Origin: JAFGNB01 sp050304135
GTDB taxonomy: Bacteria; Fibrobacterota; Chitinivibrionia; Chitinivibrionales; Chitinispirillaceae
Reading direction: 5' to 3'
Length of the DNA: 64,000 nucleotides
NCBI GenBank assembly: GCA_050304135.1
Contig: JBNLDC010000004.1
Coordinates: forward strand, 1-64,000
In this document: positions 1 through 8,744 of the stretch, piece by piece
How positions within the stretch are numbered: position 1 is the stretch's first letter
Layout of the letters: the number at the start of each line of letters is the position of its first letter
Notes under the pieces: model-generated
What the model was told of the DNA's origin: nothing
The model's database searches: none
The model's input: the letters and a program-made list of their open reading frames with translations, nothing else
Program-made: the position numbers and the translations under genes

Positions 1-1
1 A

Positions 2-118
2 ATGACTCTCTACATGTTAATGGAAGGTATTAAAGAAGCACTGAGATCTGTTGCTGCATATTACAAGGTCATACGAGATGAATTTGACAACAACATTCAA
101 CTGGAGCTTCCGCTATGA
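2..118 (+). other. Possible C-terminal fragment of a gene cut by the left window edge
   Basis: A reading frame open from base 2 ends at a TGA at 116-118 and encodes about 38 residues ending in ELPL. Several in-frame ATGs occur, but none has an obvious ribosome binding site, so this may be the tail of a gene that begins outside the window. I do not recognise the family. It lies in the AT-rich debris region. Confidence 0.2.
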
Positions 119-187
119 AAAATGGGATAACTCCAGTAAAATTAAACTGAAATGGATATTGAACCTCCAATAATTGTAGTGATTACT

Positions 188-282
188 ATGAAAACAATTC
201 CCCGATTTTCAAACCACCAAATTTCAGCTATTTCCTGATCGGACAAGGAGGCACAGGAAAATCCACTTTTCTGAAAGAGTAA
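188..282 (+). pseudogene. Relic of an AAA+ ATPase of the DUF4143 type (start and P-loop only)
   Basis: An ATG at 188 opens MKTIPRF and then hits a stop. A +2 shift near 208 continues with FKPPNFSYFLIGQGGTGKST, followed by FLKE and a stop at 280-282. This is the usual N-terminus of DUF4143-type ATPases: a proline-rich lead-in, then a hydrophobic strand and a Walker A P-loop (G-x4-GKST). Only about 32 of the expected ~400 codons remain and they are split by a frameshift, so I call a decayed remnant. The family is often found on mobile or horizontally moved DNA, which fits the AT-rich surroundings. The family match is from memory of the motif; the frameshift and P-loop are visible directly. Confidence 0.45.
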
Positions 283-299
283 CTGGATTGGCCTTTTGT

Positions 300-467
300 A
301 TGGTTTTTCTCATGGTTTCTGGATGTCTGAGTAGTTACAATGAATTTTACAGACAGTTTGTTCGGGAGTATTCTCTTGATGAGAAACCGCCCTCGGTGGG
401 GAACATTTGCTCCGGGGAATTAAAAAAAAGGAGGGAGAAATTCTCCCTCCTGATATTTCAGAGATGA
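300..467 (+). CDS. Doubtful small lipoprotein-like ORF
   Basis: A 55-codon frame starts MVFLMVSGCLSS, which resembles a very short signal peptide with a lipobox (VSGC). There is no good ribosome binding site, and the frame overlaps the terminator hairpin of the opposite gene at 430-450. The C-terminal third is therefore probably not designed as protein. It may be debris or chance. Confidence 0.12.
   Translation: MVFLMVSGCLSSYNEFYRQFVREYSLDEKPPSVGNICSGELKKRREKFSLLIFQR
422..450 (-). terminator. Rho-independent terminator of the zinc-binding protein gene
   Basis: The stem GGAGGGAG/CTCCCTCC with a 5-base loop (430-450) is followed on the minus strand by a run of eight Ts (422-429 read as A on the plus strand). 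It lies 28 bases after the stop codon of the minus-strand gene at 478-939. Confidence 0.75.
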
Positions 468-477
468 TTACCGTTTC

Positions 478-939
478 TCAGGCGACATCTTCCATTGCTT
501 CTCCACCGCCACTTGTGCTTTCTGCACCCACTGCGTGTTCGATTTCAAAGCTTTCACCTTCCATCTTCATCTGCTCGATCAGGTCCTCTCTGCCGATAAC
601 CTGCAGGTGGCGGACCCTTTTGTATTCGTTGCGATGTTCCGGACAGTATTTCGGATAAATGTACTGACGCGGGTAAATTTTTACTTCAAACTGATGATCG
701 CATCCTTCGAGGGCGCAATTCATCACCATAGTCACAACTTCTGTATAATTATGTTTGAAGGTCTGGTTCTTGATGTTGACATCTTCGGGCTTGGTCCGTT
801 TTCTGATGCGGTAGCGGTCCTGACGATGTTCGGGACAGTATTTGGAGATGTGGATTCCGAAAAAAATCTTTCCACATCCGGGATACTGGCACTTTTTTTC
901 GCGTAATTTCTGACGCCTGCGGGATTTAGGTAGCTGCAT
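478..939 (-). CDS. Small protein with two C-x4-C...C-P-E-H zinc-binding motifs
   Basis: A 153-residue basic protein of unknown function. It contains two similar units: CQYPGC followed ~15 residues later by CPEHR, and CALEGC followed ~20 residues later by CPEHR. Each gives three Cys plus one His, the pattern of a treble-clef or zinc-ribbon finger, so binding of two zinc ions and possibly nucleic acid is likely. The N-terminus (MQLPKSRRRQKLREKK) is strongly basic and the C-terminal ~30 residues are acidic and low complexity. I chose the ATG at 937-939 because GGAGG lies 9 bases upstream; an in-frame start 12 codons earlier (975) has no such site. The gene stands alone between AT-rich spacers and has its own terminator at 422-450. 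A transcription-factor or phage-type role is possible but not shown. Confidence 0.7.
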   Translation of the reverse strand: MQLPKSRRRQKLREKKCQYPGCGKIFFGIHISKYCPEHRQDRYRIRKRTKPEDVNIKNQTFKHNYTEVVTMVMNCALEGCDHQFEVKIYPRQYIYPKYCPEHRNEYKRVRHLQVIGREDLIEQMKMEGESFEIEHAVGAESTSGGGEAMEDVA

Positions 940-1664
940 TTGCTTGGTCCTCCAGGGTGAGCGGCATGATGACACCAGGTGTCGTTTTTACATCCATGCC
1001 AAAAAAGTGACTATAATATATCGAGAAATGGCAGAAAAAGCAACTTGTTTGTGAATTGTACTAGTAAGCCTCAAGGCCGCTATTTTTTTTGCATCTCAAT
1101 AACTATAGATATATCAACAAGTTACAAAATCTTGTTTTTTGGGTTGCCGCCATGTATTTTCTGCCGACTGGTTTACTTTAGTGATTCCCGTTCCGTCAAC
1201 CACTCGCTGCTGTATACCATTTTACGTTCAATCTGCGGGTCCATTGCTTCCAACCTGATAGTGCGGATCTGAAGGGGCATTTATTGTACTGTTTCGGGTG
1301 AATTCGCTGTTTGGACCGCAATTTTCCTTCGAAAAGGAACCAATGATGTCTTTTTTACGGGTGGTTCACTATATATCTTTATATATAGACTTCACTTAGC
1401 CATTGTGCGGTGGGTTTTCCGGGGGGAACGCATTTCACTTACTTTTCTGGCACAGTCACTACCGAAATGTGTTTCTGAATGTTTCCCGGTCAATTCCTCC
1501 TGATGAGATAGGTGGCGAGTTCTGCCGGCAGTTTCATGGCAGTAGTACGGATATAACGTACCGCATGAACCGGTAGCTGGAACCGTGGCTGGTGATACGA
1601 TTAATTTTCGGTGTTAGGGTGAGTCCGTTTCAAAGAACCTGGTTTTCAGATAAGGGTATTCATA
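940..1664. other. AT-rich spacer between the zinc-protein gene and the Mla operon
   Basis: About 725 bases without a convincing gene, with more AT than the following operon. A 35-codon minus-strand frame (1173-1280, MPLQIRTIRL...) reads like protein but has no ribosome binding site and follows an in-frame stop directly. A perfect 8-bp inverted repeat with a 4-base loop lies at 1369-1388 (CTATATAT...ATATATAG). The promoter of the Mla operon should lie near the right end, but I see no clear -35/-10 pair. Confidence 0.5.
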
Positions 1665-2747
1665 ATGGGTCGGGAGCAGCGGCGACAATCCGGGGGGCAA
1701 CCGCAAACGATACTGATGCCGGCAGTAGTGGATCGACGCTGGGTTGAACAGAACGGAGCTGTCGGGAAACGGATAACCGTTGATACTGTTTTCGATTTTT
1801 CGAAAACGGAAAAAATTGATTCCGCCGGACTTGGCTATATACGCTCACTTGATAGATTCTGCAAGCAGACGGGCAGGAAACTGGTACTCACCAATATAAC
1901 GCAGGAACATCTCTCTGCACTGACGGCATGGGCTGCTCAGGATCCTTCTACAGACAAAAAAGACAAGAAAAATCTGTTTGTCGGTACGGCAGATATCTTC
2001 CTGATGTTTTTCAAGCAGGCAACCGAGGCGCTTTCGGTTCTGGTCGAGATGCTCTACTGGGGTACCATCGGCGTTCTCCGGAAACAGGATTTCAAACGGG
2101 GGGCTCTCGGCGAACAGATGTACCAGCTCGGGTTTAAAGCGGTCGGTATTGTCAGTCTCCTGTCGTTTCTGATCGGTATTGTTCTTGCCCTGCAGACGGC
2201 AATGCAGCTGCGTACCTATGGAGCCGGAATTTTTCTTGCACCGCTTATCGGGCTTACGATGGTGCGGGAGATGGGGCCGCTTCTGACGGCAATTATCCTT
2301 GCGGGCAGAACCGGCAGTGCAACCACCGCGGAGATCGCCACCATGGGAGTGAGCGAAGAGATTGATGCACTCAGGACTATGGGTATCAATCCGGTACAGT
2401 TCGTGGTGGTGCCGAAATTCTGGGCGATTACACTTACTATGCCGCTGCTCTCGATTATCGCCACCGCGGCAGGGATTTTCGGGGGCTATTGTATTGCTAT
2501 CGCCTATCTGGATCTGGCACCCAGTCTTTTTATATCGGAACTCAGTAAACATATCGGCTTTGATGATTTCTGGGCCGGATTCGTTAAATCGGTTATCTTC
2601 TCCTGGCTCATTATATGGATCGGAGCGTACTATGGACTCAGAGTGCGCGGCGGAGCGGAAGCGGTTGGTAAGGAGACTACCGAAAGTGTTGTAACCGGTA
2701 TATTTATTATAATTATAGCTGATGCGATTTTCTCATTTTTATTGTAA
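1665..2747 (+). CDS. mlaE: MlaE-family ABC permease with N-terminal STAS domain
   Basis: Inner-membrane permease of an MCE/Mla-type ABC transporter that moves phospholipids between inner and outer membranes. At 360 residues it is longer than the ~260 of E. coli MlaE because residues ~30-110 form a STAS-like domain (DFSKTEKIDSAGLGYI). Fused STAS-MlaE proteins are known in other Gram-negatives; in E. coli the STAS protein MlaB is separate. The permease part has the family signature REMGPLLTAIILAGRTGSA followed by the EEIDALRTMGINP loop that contacts the ATPase, and about five hydrophobic segments. The start ATG has AAGGG 8 bases upstream. It is the first gene of a tight operon with mlaF, mlaD, a lipoprotein and an outer-membrane candidate. 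Confidence 0.92.
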   Translation: MGREQRRQSGGQPQTILMPAVVDRRWVEQNGAVGKRITVDTVFDFSKTEKIDSAGLGYIRSLDRFCKQTGRKLVLTNITQEHLSALTAWAAQDPSTDKKDKKNLFVGTADIFLMFFKQATEALSVLVEMLYWGTIGVLRKQDFKRGALGEQMYQLGFKAVGIVSLLSFLIGIVLALQTAMQLRTYGAGIFLAPLIGLTMVREMGPLLTAIILAGRTGSATTAEIATMGVSEEIDALRTMGINPVQFVVVPKFWAITLTMPLLSIIATAAGIFGGYCIAIAYLDLAPSLFISELSKHIGFDDFWAGFVKSVIFSWLIIWIGAYYGLRVRGGAEAVGKETTESVVTGIFIIIIADAIFSFLL

Positions 2748-2759
2748 GGTTACAGGTCT

Positions 2760-3563
2760 ATGTTGAATGGTCGGGAACCGGTGATCACCATTAAAAATCT
2801 GGTGGCCAAATATGGTGAAAGAACCATCCTCAACGATATATCAACTGCCTTTTTCCCTTCGGAAATAAAGGTGATTCTCGGCACATCGGGGTGCGGGAAG
2901 AGTACGCTTTTAAAATCGATTGTCGGCCTGTTGAAACCCTTTGCAGGGTCGGTGCGGATTTTTGGTACCGAGATTCAGGACCAGGATGATCTGGAGACGG
3001 TAGAGGTACTTAAAAAAACCGGCGTGCTGTTTCAGAACGGCGCATTGCTCGGTTCGATTACCGTTGGAGAAAATGTCGCACTGCCGTTGCAGATGCATAC
3101 CGGACTTTCCGATCCGGTGATCCGGGAGATTGTCCGGATGAAACTCAGTCAGGTTGATCTGCCGCATGCGATTGATCTGTACCCGAGTGAACTCTCGGGG
3201 GGTATGCGCAAGCGGGCGGCACTGGCGCGGGCTCTGGCGCTTGATCCACCGCTCCTGTTCTGCGACGAACCGTCGGCAGGGCTCGATCCGGTTACGAGCG
3301 CGGGACTCGATGAGCTGCTGCTGCGGATCAGAGAGGTACTGGGTATTTCGGTTATCGTGGTGACTCATGAACTTCTGTCGATCGACCGGATTGCCGATGC
3401 ACTGCTTTTTTTACATGAGGGAAAGTTGTTGTATGACGGCCCGTACTCCGAAGCCCGTGCATTACGGGAGGGGCCGATTTTTAACTTTTTTGAACGGACC
3501 GATGGTCATCTGTCCGGAGTCGGAGATTCCGGATGTAACCTGAATGTGGAGACTGTACGATGA
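2760..3563 (+). CDS. mlaF: MlaF-type ABC transporter ATP-binding protein
   Basis: Cytoplasmic ATPase that powers the MlaE permease. At 267 residues it is full length. Visible motifs are Walker A GTSGCGKST (residues ~43-51), a Q-loop (VLFQNGALLGS), the signature LSGGMRKRAALARAL, Walker B LLFCDEPSAGLDPVTSAG and the switch histidine in VVTHE. LSGGM rather than LSGGQ is typical for the Mla/TTG2A group. The gene starts 12 bases after mlaE, and its last four bases (ATGA) overlap the start of mlaD, so translational coupling is likely. Confidence 0.93.
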   Translation: MLNGREPVITIKNLVAKYGERTILNDISTAFFPSEIKVILGTSGCGKSTLLKSIVGLLKPFAGSVRIFGTEIQDQDDLETVEVLKKTGVLFQNGALLGSITVGENVALPLQMHTGLSDPVIREIVRMKLSQVDLPHAIDLYPSELSGGMRKRAALARALALDPPLLFCDEPSAGLDPVTSAGLDELLLRIREVLGISVIVVTHELLSIDRIADALLFLHEGKLLYDGPYSEARALREGPIFNFFERTDGHLSGVGDSGCNLNVETVR

Positions 3564-4474
3564 GTATTTCCCGGGCCCAGCGTATACGACTGGGGGTATT
3601 TCTGGTGGTGGGAGTACTGCTGCTGGCGCTGTTCGCAGTGATACCCCTGGGATTCAAGCTTAAAAATACCACGAATACCTTTATCGCCTATTTCGAGGGT
3701 GAATCACTGAGTGGGCTGGAGCAGGGTGCCACCGTGAAATTCAGTGGCGTCCCGATCGGCAAGGTTGACCATATCAGCTATCTGCCCGATGATCTCAGCA
3801 GAGTCCGGGTTGAAATTCAAATCCAGAGCGACTTTCCCATGAAAACCGACATGGTGGCGACCACAGGTGCAATGGGCATAACGGGGCTCAAGTATATTGA
3901 GATTACCGGTGGTACCAACGAAGCGGAGACACTCAAGCCGGGAGCCGAGATCACCACGAAGGTTTCACCGTTTTCGTCCATCACCGGCAAGGCCGAGGCG
4001 ATTGTCGCGAAAGTGGAACTGCTGCTCAATCACCTCAACGAGATCAGCAATCCCGACAGTTTGCGGGGGATAAAGCAGATTCTTGACAATGTCGCAACGA
4101 TTACCGACGATGTTCAGGGGCTTGTCGGCGATGTGCGTCCCGAAATATCCCGCATTACCGGAACAACAACCCGGTTTATGGAGCGGCTCGATTCGGTAAC
4201 GCAGGACATTAAAAGCGTTACCGGAAGGATCAACGAGAGCATAGCGGGAGACCGGATCGGCAATACAATGGCACAGATCGACAGCGCCGCTATTTCGCTT
4301 CGCAGTGTTGCGGAGAATGTGGCACTCCTGGTGCGGCAGAGCAGGGAGGATTTCACCATGACCATGCAGAACGTGCGGCAGGCGAGTGAAAACGCCGATC
4401 AGCTCACGAAACTGCTGGTCGAGAATCCGTCGCTGCTGTTGCGCAGTGAAAATCAGAAAGAGAGGGACTTTTGA
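3560..4474 (+). CDS. mlaD: MlaD-type MCE-domain substrate-binding protein
   Basis: A membrane-anchored periplasmic protein. Residues ~10-30 form one hydrophobic anchor (LGVFLVVGVLLLALFAVIP) and ~38-118 a single MCE domain (SGLEQGATVKFSGVPIGKV, then TTGAMGITGLKYIEITGG). The remaining ~170 residues are helical and rich in Asn/Gln/Ser/Val heptads. MCE proteins form hexameric rings that shuttle lipids, and the long helical tail could extend toward the outer membrane. At 304 residues it is longer than E. coli MlaD (183). It overlaps mlaF by four bases and the next gene by one. Confidence 0.92.
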   Translation: MSISRAQRIRLGVFLVVGVLLLALFAVIPLGFKLKNTTNTFIAYFEGESLSGLEQGATVKFSGVPIGKVDHISYLPDDLSRVRVEIQIQSDFPMKTDMVATTGAMGITGLKYIEITGGTNEAETLKPGAEITTKVSPFSSITGKAEAIVAKVELLLNHLNEISNPDSLRGIKQILDNVATITDDVQGLVGDVRPEISRITGTTTRFMERLDSVTQDIKSVTGRINESIAGDRIGNTMAQIDSAAISLRSVAENVALLVRQSREDFTMTMQNVRQASENADQLTKLLVENPSLLLRSENQKERDF

Positions 4475-5190
4475 TGAGGGCCCGGCAAAAAAGGTTGGTA
4501 GTAATGGCTGCAGGAGTGCTGTTGCCGTTGTTGTTCGGCTGTGCCCGGATGCCGATAAAACAGTATTATGTCCTTAATTACGTCCCATCGGCATCACGTG
4601 ACCGCCTGAATCCTGGAGCCTATCAGTGTGTTTTCCGGCTCAAGGAGTTCGGTGTGGAGGAGGCGTACACCAAACCACAGATCGTCTACCGACAGAGCCC
4701 GTTTCAATTGCGCTATTATGTGTACCGTGTATGGGCGGTAAAGCCTGAACGGATGATCACCGATCTTTTTCATAAACATCTTCTTACCGCGAACCTGGTG
4801 AGTAATGTGGTACGTCGCTTTGACGAAGGGCATAGACCCGATTACGAGGTCAATGGTATGATCGAGGCGATTGAGGAGTACGACAGCGATGAACTCTGGT
4901 TTGCGCATCTGGCGATCCGTATTACTCTAACCCGTATCAGCGACGGCCGTCTGATGTACTCACGGCGGTTCGACCAGCGCAAACGGGTGTTTCAGCATGA
5001 ACCCGAGTATGTGGTCCGGGAGATGTCCGCACTCATGGAGTATATCCTCTCCCAGGTGATTCATGATTTTGACGCGGTGCTTTCATCGGAATTCGGTGTT
5101 CCAGAAGTTAAGGATGACCGGCAGAATGGTGCAGATATCATTATTCCGACTACCGTGCTCGATTCGACCGTTATCGAGGAGCAGGAATGA
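4474..5190 (+). CDS. ABC-type transport auxiliary lipoprotein (PqiC/YmbA-like)
   Basis: A predicted outer-membrane lipoprotein of 238 residues. The N-terminus is basic, then VVMAAGVLLPLLFGCARMP gives a signal peptide with lipobox LFGC. The mature part begins KQYYVLNY, as in the PqiC/YmbA family, whose members accompany MCE transporters and link the MCE tunnel to the outer membrane. I chose ATG 4474, which overlaps the mlaD stop by one base and has GAGAGGGA upstream; an in-frame TTG three bases earlier is less likely. Its place directly after mlaD supports the assignment. The middle of the protein is too divergent to assign residue by residue. Confidence 0.8.
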   Translation: MRARQKRLVVMAAGVLLPLLFGCARMPIKQYYVLNYVPSASRDRLNPGAYQCVFRLKEFGVEEAYTKPQIVYRQSPFQLRYYVYRVWAVKPERMITDLFHKHLLTANLVSNVVRRFDEGHRPDYEVNGMIEAIEEYDSDELWFAHLAIRITLTRISDGRLMYSRRFDQRKRVFQHEPEYVVREMSALMEYILSQVIHDFDAVLSSEFGVPEVKDDRQNGADIIIPTTVLDSTVIEEQE

Positions 5191-6923
5191 TGCACAGGCG
5201 TGCGGTCGGAAGGGTGTACGTTGTACTGGCGGTGCTCGCCGGGCTTTCAGGCAGTGTTTCTGCCAAACTCCCGCCCGATCTTCCGGGCGAAGAGGTCTCG
5301 AAGGAGATGTTCCGAAGGAGAATCCCGCGCGATACCATTGGCGCCCAGCGGGTGGGGGTGCAGAAAAAGGATTCGCTTACCTGGTACGACCGGGCAGCGA
5401 AAACATGGGAAGCACCGTCACTGACCGAACAGATGTCCACTGAAAGGGCGAGTGTTCCCATGGGAATGGGCGGTATTTTCGTACCAAGGTTTACCGAAGC
5501 GAACGATGAGCCTGATGTGGAAATCCTTTCCACCGATGGAGAGTCGGTAAAGGGTGGTGAGCCGGGGCAGACCTTCAGCGTTGAACCCGGCCGTTATTTC
5601 GTGATGCTCGGCAGCGGGTCTCACCGGCAGCGGCTGGTGCGGCAGGTGGAGGTCACCGAGGCGACAACTACGCCGGTAATGCCGGACTGGTCGGGGCTTA
5701 CTATCGAGACCGTCGATTCAACAACAATTGCCTTCCGTGGTGAGTATGAACTTTTGCGGATCGATGAATTCGAGCCGTACGGACGGGGGTTCGGTGCCGA
5801 TCCCGAGCTTGGTGAAAAATCGAAAACCTGGGTGCTCAAGCCAGGTACCTACAAAATTCTCGGACGTGGTGAAGGGTACAATAACCTGCGCAATTTCATA
5901 ACCGTTCGCCTGCTGCCCGGCGAACTGGTCAATGTCCTGCTGGTGGAACGCCCATCCGATATGGCCATCATCAGCGGTGGTACGGTGAATGTGACCCCGG
6001 GAACGCGCATTGCTTCCCACTGGAAATACGGAGTCAATATCGGAGGAAATCTTCAGTTCACCGGTGAGGTCGATCGCCGGGTGGAGCAGCAGCGGCTAAA
6101 TTCGATTCTAGGCGTACGTACCGGTTTGTGGCTTCGATTCAACCTTCAGCCTTTCGAGTGGGAATCAAACCTGCTGCTTGACGAAGGGGTGAATATGGCA
6201 GAAACTGATTTTAAAGATTTAATTACCGTTACCGATGACTTTCGGATAATTTCCTTGTTTATCTGGCGCATTTTTTCCTGGGCCGGTCCCTACGGAAGAT
6301 CGGAGTTGCGTACCAACCTTTTACCCAGCCGCACTCGACTCGAAAAATCAAAAGAGACGTTCTGTATTTTAAACGAAGATTTCTCCTTCAATCGATTTGA
6401 TTCGTCAACTTCCTTCGGCAACAAACCTTCTTTTGAAGAAATGAGTCTAGATGTTGATCTCGGCGCCAACGTGGATGCGGTCAGAATCAGGTTTCTGGAG
6501 ATAAAACTCCGCGGTGGTCTCGGAAGTTCCTATAAACATTATCGCGACCGGTATAAGCTGGAGCAGGAAAAGATCAATAACAGTTATGTTGATTCACTGA
6601 TTGAAAAATATTCGGTGTTGAGATCGCTCCCATCGGAGAATATTTTTGAATTCGGACCGCAGGGAAGTGCTACCGGTAACTTGCGTATCGGCAGACTCGC
6701 CACTGCAAGCGGTGAACTGCGTGTATTCGCACCGGTTTTTCCGGAGAGGCGACTTTTACGCCCGGATGTTGATTTGACGGTGACGCTGAGTTGGAGGCTC
6801 GCCAGGGCGGTAACGCTTGATTATGATTATCTGTTTGAACTTGAACAACCTAAAGAGATAGCCACCCAAAAGAATAAAAGCACGCATAAGATATATCTTC
6901 GCTTTTCGTTTACCAGCAGGTAA
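5187..6923 (+). CDS. Predicted secreted/outer-membrane protein of the Mla operon
   Basis: I do not recognise the family. It has 578 residues and a signal peptide (VYVVLAVLAGLSGSVSA, cleavage before KLPPD). Residues ~110-270 look like repeated small beta domains (EPGRYFVMLGSG, KPGTYKILGRGEG), and the C-terminal ~300 residues alternate polar and hydrophobic strands, ending in HKIYLRFSFTSR as in a beta-barrel. The start ATG overlaps the stop of the lipoprotein gene (ATGA) and follows GAGGAGCAGGA, so it is the last gene of the Mla operon. A role as the outer-membrane partner of this MCE system is inferred from position only. Confidence 0.75.
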   Translation: MMHRRAVGRVYVVLAVLAGLSGSVSAKLPPDLPGEEVSKEMFRRRIPRDTIGAQRVGVQKKDSLTWYDRAAKTWEAPSLTEQMSTERASVPMGMGGIFVPRFTEANDEPDVEILSTDGESVKGGEPGQTFSVEPGRYFVMLGSGSHRQRLVRQVEVTEATTTPVMPDWSGLTIETVDSTTIAFRGEYELLRIDEFEPYGRGFGADPELGEKSKTWVLKPGTYKILGRGEGYNNLRNFITVRLLPGELVNVLLVERPSDMAIISGGTVNVTPGTRIASHWKYGVNIGGNLQFTGEVDRRVEQQRLNSILGVRTGLWLRFNLQPFEWESNLLLDEGVNMAETDFKDLITVTDDFRIISLFIWRIFSWAGPYGRSELRTNLLPSRTRLEKSKETFCILNEDFSFNRFDSSTSFGNKPSFEEMSLDVDLGANVDAVRIRFLEIKLRGGLGSSYKHYRDRYKLEQEKINNSYVDSLIEKYSVLRSLPSENIFEFGPQGSATGNLRIGRLATASGELRVFAPVFPERRLLRPDVDLTVTLSWRLARAVTLDYDYLFELEQPKEIATQKNKSTHKIYLRFSFTSR

Positions 6924-7015
6924 CTACACCTCCCAGAGAGTATCGTCTGCTGATAGTATCGTGAACGATTTTCCGGTTTTTACCGGGATATTTATACTGA
7001 AAGGACATTGTAACA

Positions 7016-7993
7016 ATGACTGCGCCGAAAAAGCTGCTTGTCACCGGACATCTTGGTTTCATTGCCTCCTCATTTTGCAACCGGTTTAAAAATACCTATT
7101 CGATCACCGGCGTTGATTTCGCCGGGTGGGGATCGATGGAGGAGAACTGCCCGGAAGGTGTTGCGGATATACGGGCGGATATCGCCGACGAGGCGCGGAT
7201 GCGGAGTGTTATGGACGAAGTGCAGCCTGATGTTATCGTCAATTTTGCGGCGGAGAGCCATGTGGATCGCTCCAACGACGACGATTCCTCGTTCTGGCGT
7301 TCCAATGTGATGGGTGCCCGGGTTCTTGCTCTGGAGGCAATGCGCAGGAACATCCGGATGGTGCATGTGTCAACTGATGAGGTATATGGCGACGCGCTCG
7401 ATAACAGCGAGCCGTGGATCGAAACCTCGCCCATCAGCGCTAAAAACCCCTATTCTGTTACAAAAGCTGCAGCCGAGATGCTGCTTGGCGTATATGCGAC
7501 CAGTGAGCGGCATGGTCTGGACGTGGTGATTACCCGTGGTGCCAATACTATCGGTCCCCGTCAGTTTCCCGAAAAAGCGGTTCCGAAAGCGGTCTGGTGT
7601 TTTACCCATGATATCGAGTTCCCGCTCTACCGGACACCGGCACGGCGGATGTGGCTGCACGTTGACGATCACGCCGCCGGTATTGAGGCTGCGCTGCGAC
7701 TCGGTAAAAAAGGGGAGGTATACAACATTGCCCCCTCCTTTGCTAATGAACAGATGACCGCCGGGGTGATCGAAACGGTTCGCGACATCATCGGAAAAGG
7801 CCGGGTAAAAGAGGTGCCGGATCGTGCAAATTACGATCTGCGTTACTGGATGGATCCCGCGAAAGCGAAGCGCCAACTCGGCTGGGAGGCGCAGTATGAC
7901 CTTGCTGCCACGGTAGAGGATACCGTCCGCTGGTATCTGGATAACCCGCAGTGGCTCGAGGCGGCGAACCGGGTGCTGGAGGGAAACAGGTAA
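7016..7993 (+). CDS. rfbB: NAD-dependent dTDP-glucose 4,6-dehydratase-like enzyme
   Basis: A 325-residue short-chain dehydrogenase/reductase of the extended type. It has a Rossmann glycine motif (TGHLGFIASSF), NFAAESHVDRS, the STDEVYGD loop and the catalytic YSVTK pair, as in RmlB/RfbB, which converts dTDP-glucose to the 4-keto-6-deoxy sugar for O-antigen or exopolysaccharide. The third glycine of the usual GxxGFIG motif is Ala (GFIA). The enzyme is slightly shorter than E. coli RfbB (361). AAGGAC lies upstream of the ATG. No rfbA, C or D neighbour is present, so the exact sugar nucleotide is uncertain. Confidence 0.82.
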   Translation: MTAPKKLLVTGHLGFIASSFCNRFKNTYSITGVDFAGWGSMEENCPEGVADIRADIADEARMRSVMDEVQPDVIVNFAAESHVDRSNDDDSSFWRSNVMGARVLALEAMRRNIRMVHVSTDEVYGDALDNSEPWIETSPISAKNPYSVTKAAAEMLLGVYATSERHGLDVVITRGANTIGPRQFPEKAVPKAVWCFTHDIEFPLYRTPARRMWLHVDDHAAGIEAALRLGKKGEVYNIAPSFANEQMTAGVIETVRDIIGKGRVKEVPDRANYDLRYWMDPAKAKRQLGWEAQYDLAATVEDTVRWYLDNPQWLEAANRVLEGNR

Positions 7994-8089
7994 TAGTTCT
8001 TTAAGGTCGCTTCGCTTTGAGGCTGTAATCATGACTACATTGTGCTCCGATGCAATTGGAATTGTCATGATGTCGGCGGGAAAACGTAA

Positions 8090-8254
8090 AATGGAGGAGT
8101 ATCAGAGAAAACTCAGGGCGGTTTCTCTTGGGGTGCAGCCTGGGGGCTTGACACTGAATATTCAATTCTGAAAAACCCGTATATCTATTACGATTACACG
8201 AAGAATCTGCGTATAGTTCCGCACACGTTGGTGCAGGTATCTGATTTCCTATAA
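8090..8254 (+). pseudogene. Possible C-terminal gene relic
   Basis: A frame open from a stop at 8087 to the TAA at 8252 encodes ~54 residues with protein-like composition (GGFSWGAAWGLDTEYS, then NPYIYYDY and PHTLVQVSDFL). It has no start codon or ribosome binding site. I read it as a remnant of an unidentified gene; chance cannot be excluded. Confidence 0.22.
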
Positions 8255-8296
8255 GTTAAAAATTGTAAGAACTGCCAAATCGGGTAATGTTCTTCC

Positions 8297-8324
8297 GTAG
8301 GGACGTTCAATTGAATGTCCCTAC
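8297..8324. repeat. 28-base palindromic element
   Basis: GTAGGGACGTTCAATTGAAT continues to GTCCCTAC and is self-complementary except at one G:T position. It is followed by A-rich sequence and so is not a classical terminator. Such palindromes are often dispersed intergenic repeats; only one copy is seen here. Confidence 0.5.
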
Positions 8325-8744
8325 ATAAAAAAAGAATAGCAATTGCTGACCAGTGGGATTTGTGATCGAATAGCAGGTTGTTTTGAACTGAATCTGCACA
8401 ACACTGCGTGAATAGAGGTACGCATAATCTCTGGTAGTATTGAAGTGGTTTTATTGGCTAAAAGCAGCAACTCTTGGTAAATTTAACCGAAAATGAAAGT
8501 GAAACGATACATTGTTCTCTGGATAATTGGGAAGAAATTATAAATCGATGGAATTAACCTGATATATCAATTTTATATAGATGTATTTTGGATATGGTAT
8601 AAAGCGGTTTTGTCTGAATGTAAAAAATAATCGACCTGTTGCAATAAAGAACATTCCGCGACGTCTGAATATGGCATGAAATCTGCTACAATTATATGCT
8701 CCTGTTCTGAATACAATCTACTTTAATAGATCCTGGAGGATACG

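Larger units (their letters stand above)
7994..8744. other. Long spacer before the LolCDE-like operon
   Basis: About 750 bases without an intact gene. It holds a possible gene relic (8090-8254) and a 28-base near-perfect palindrome (8297-8324). The rest is AT-rich. A TACAAT box near 8688 could be the -10 of the next operon, but I see no matching -35. Confidence 0.5.

Noticed and set aside
979..1272. A 97-codon plus-strand frame in the AT-rich spacer
   Set aside because: Composition is irregular, no ribosome binding site is present, and it overlaps a more protein-like short frame on the other strand.
8297..8324. The palindrome as a terminator
   Set aside because: The plus-strand side is followed by A-rich sequence and the minus-strand side has no T-run.
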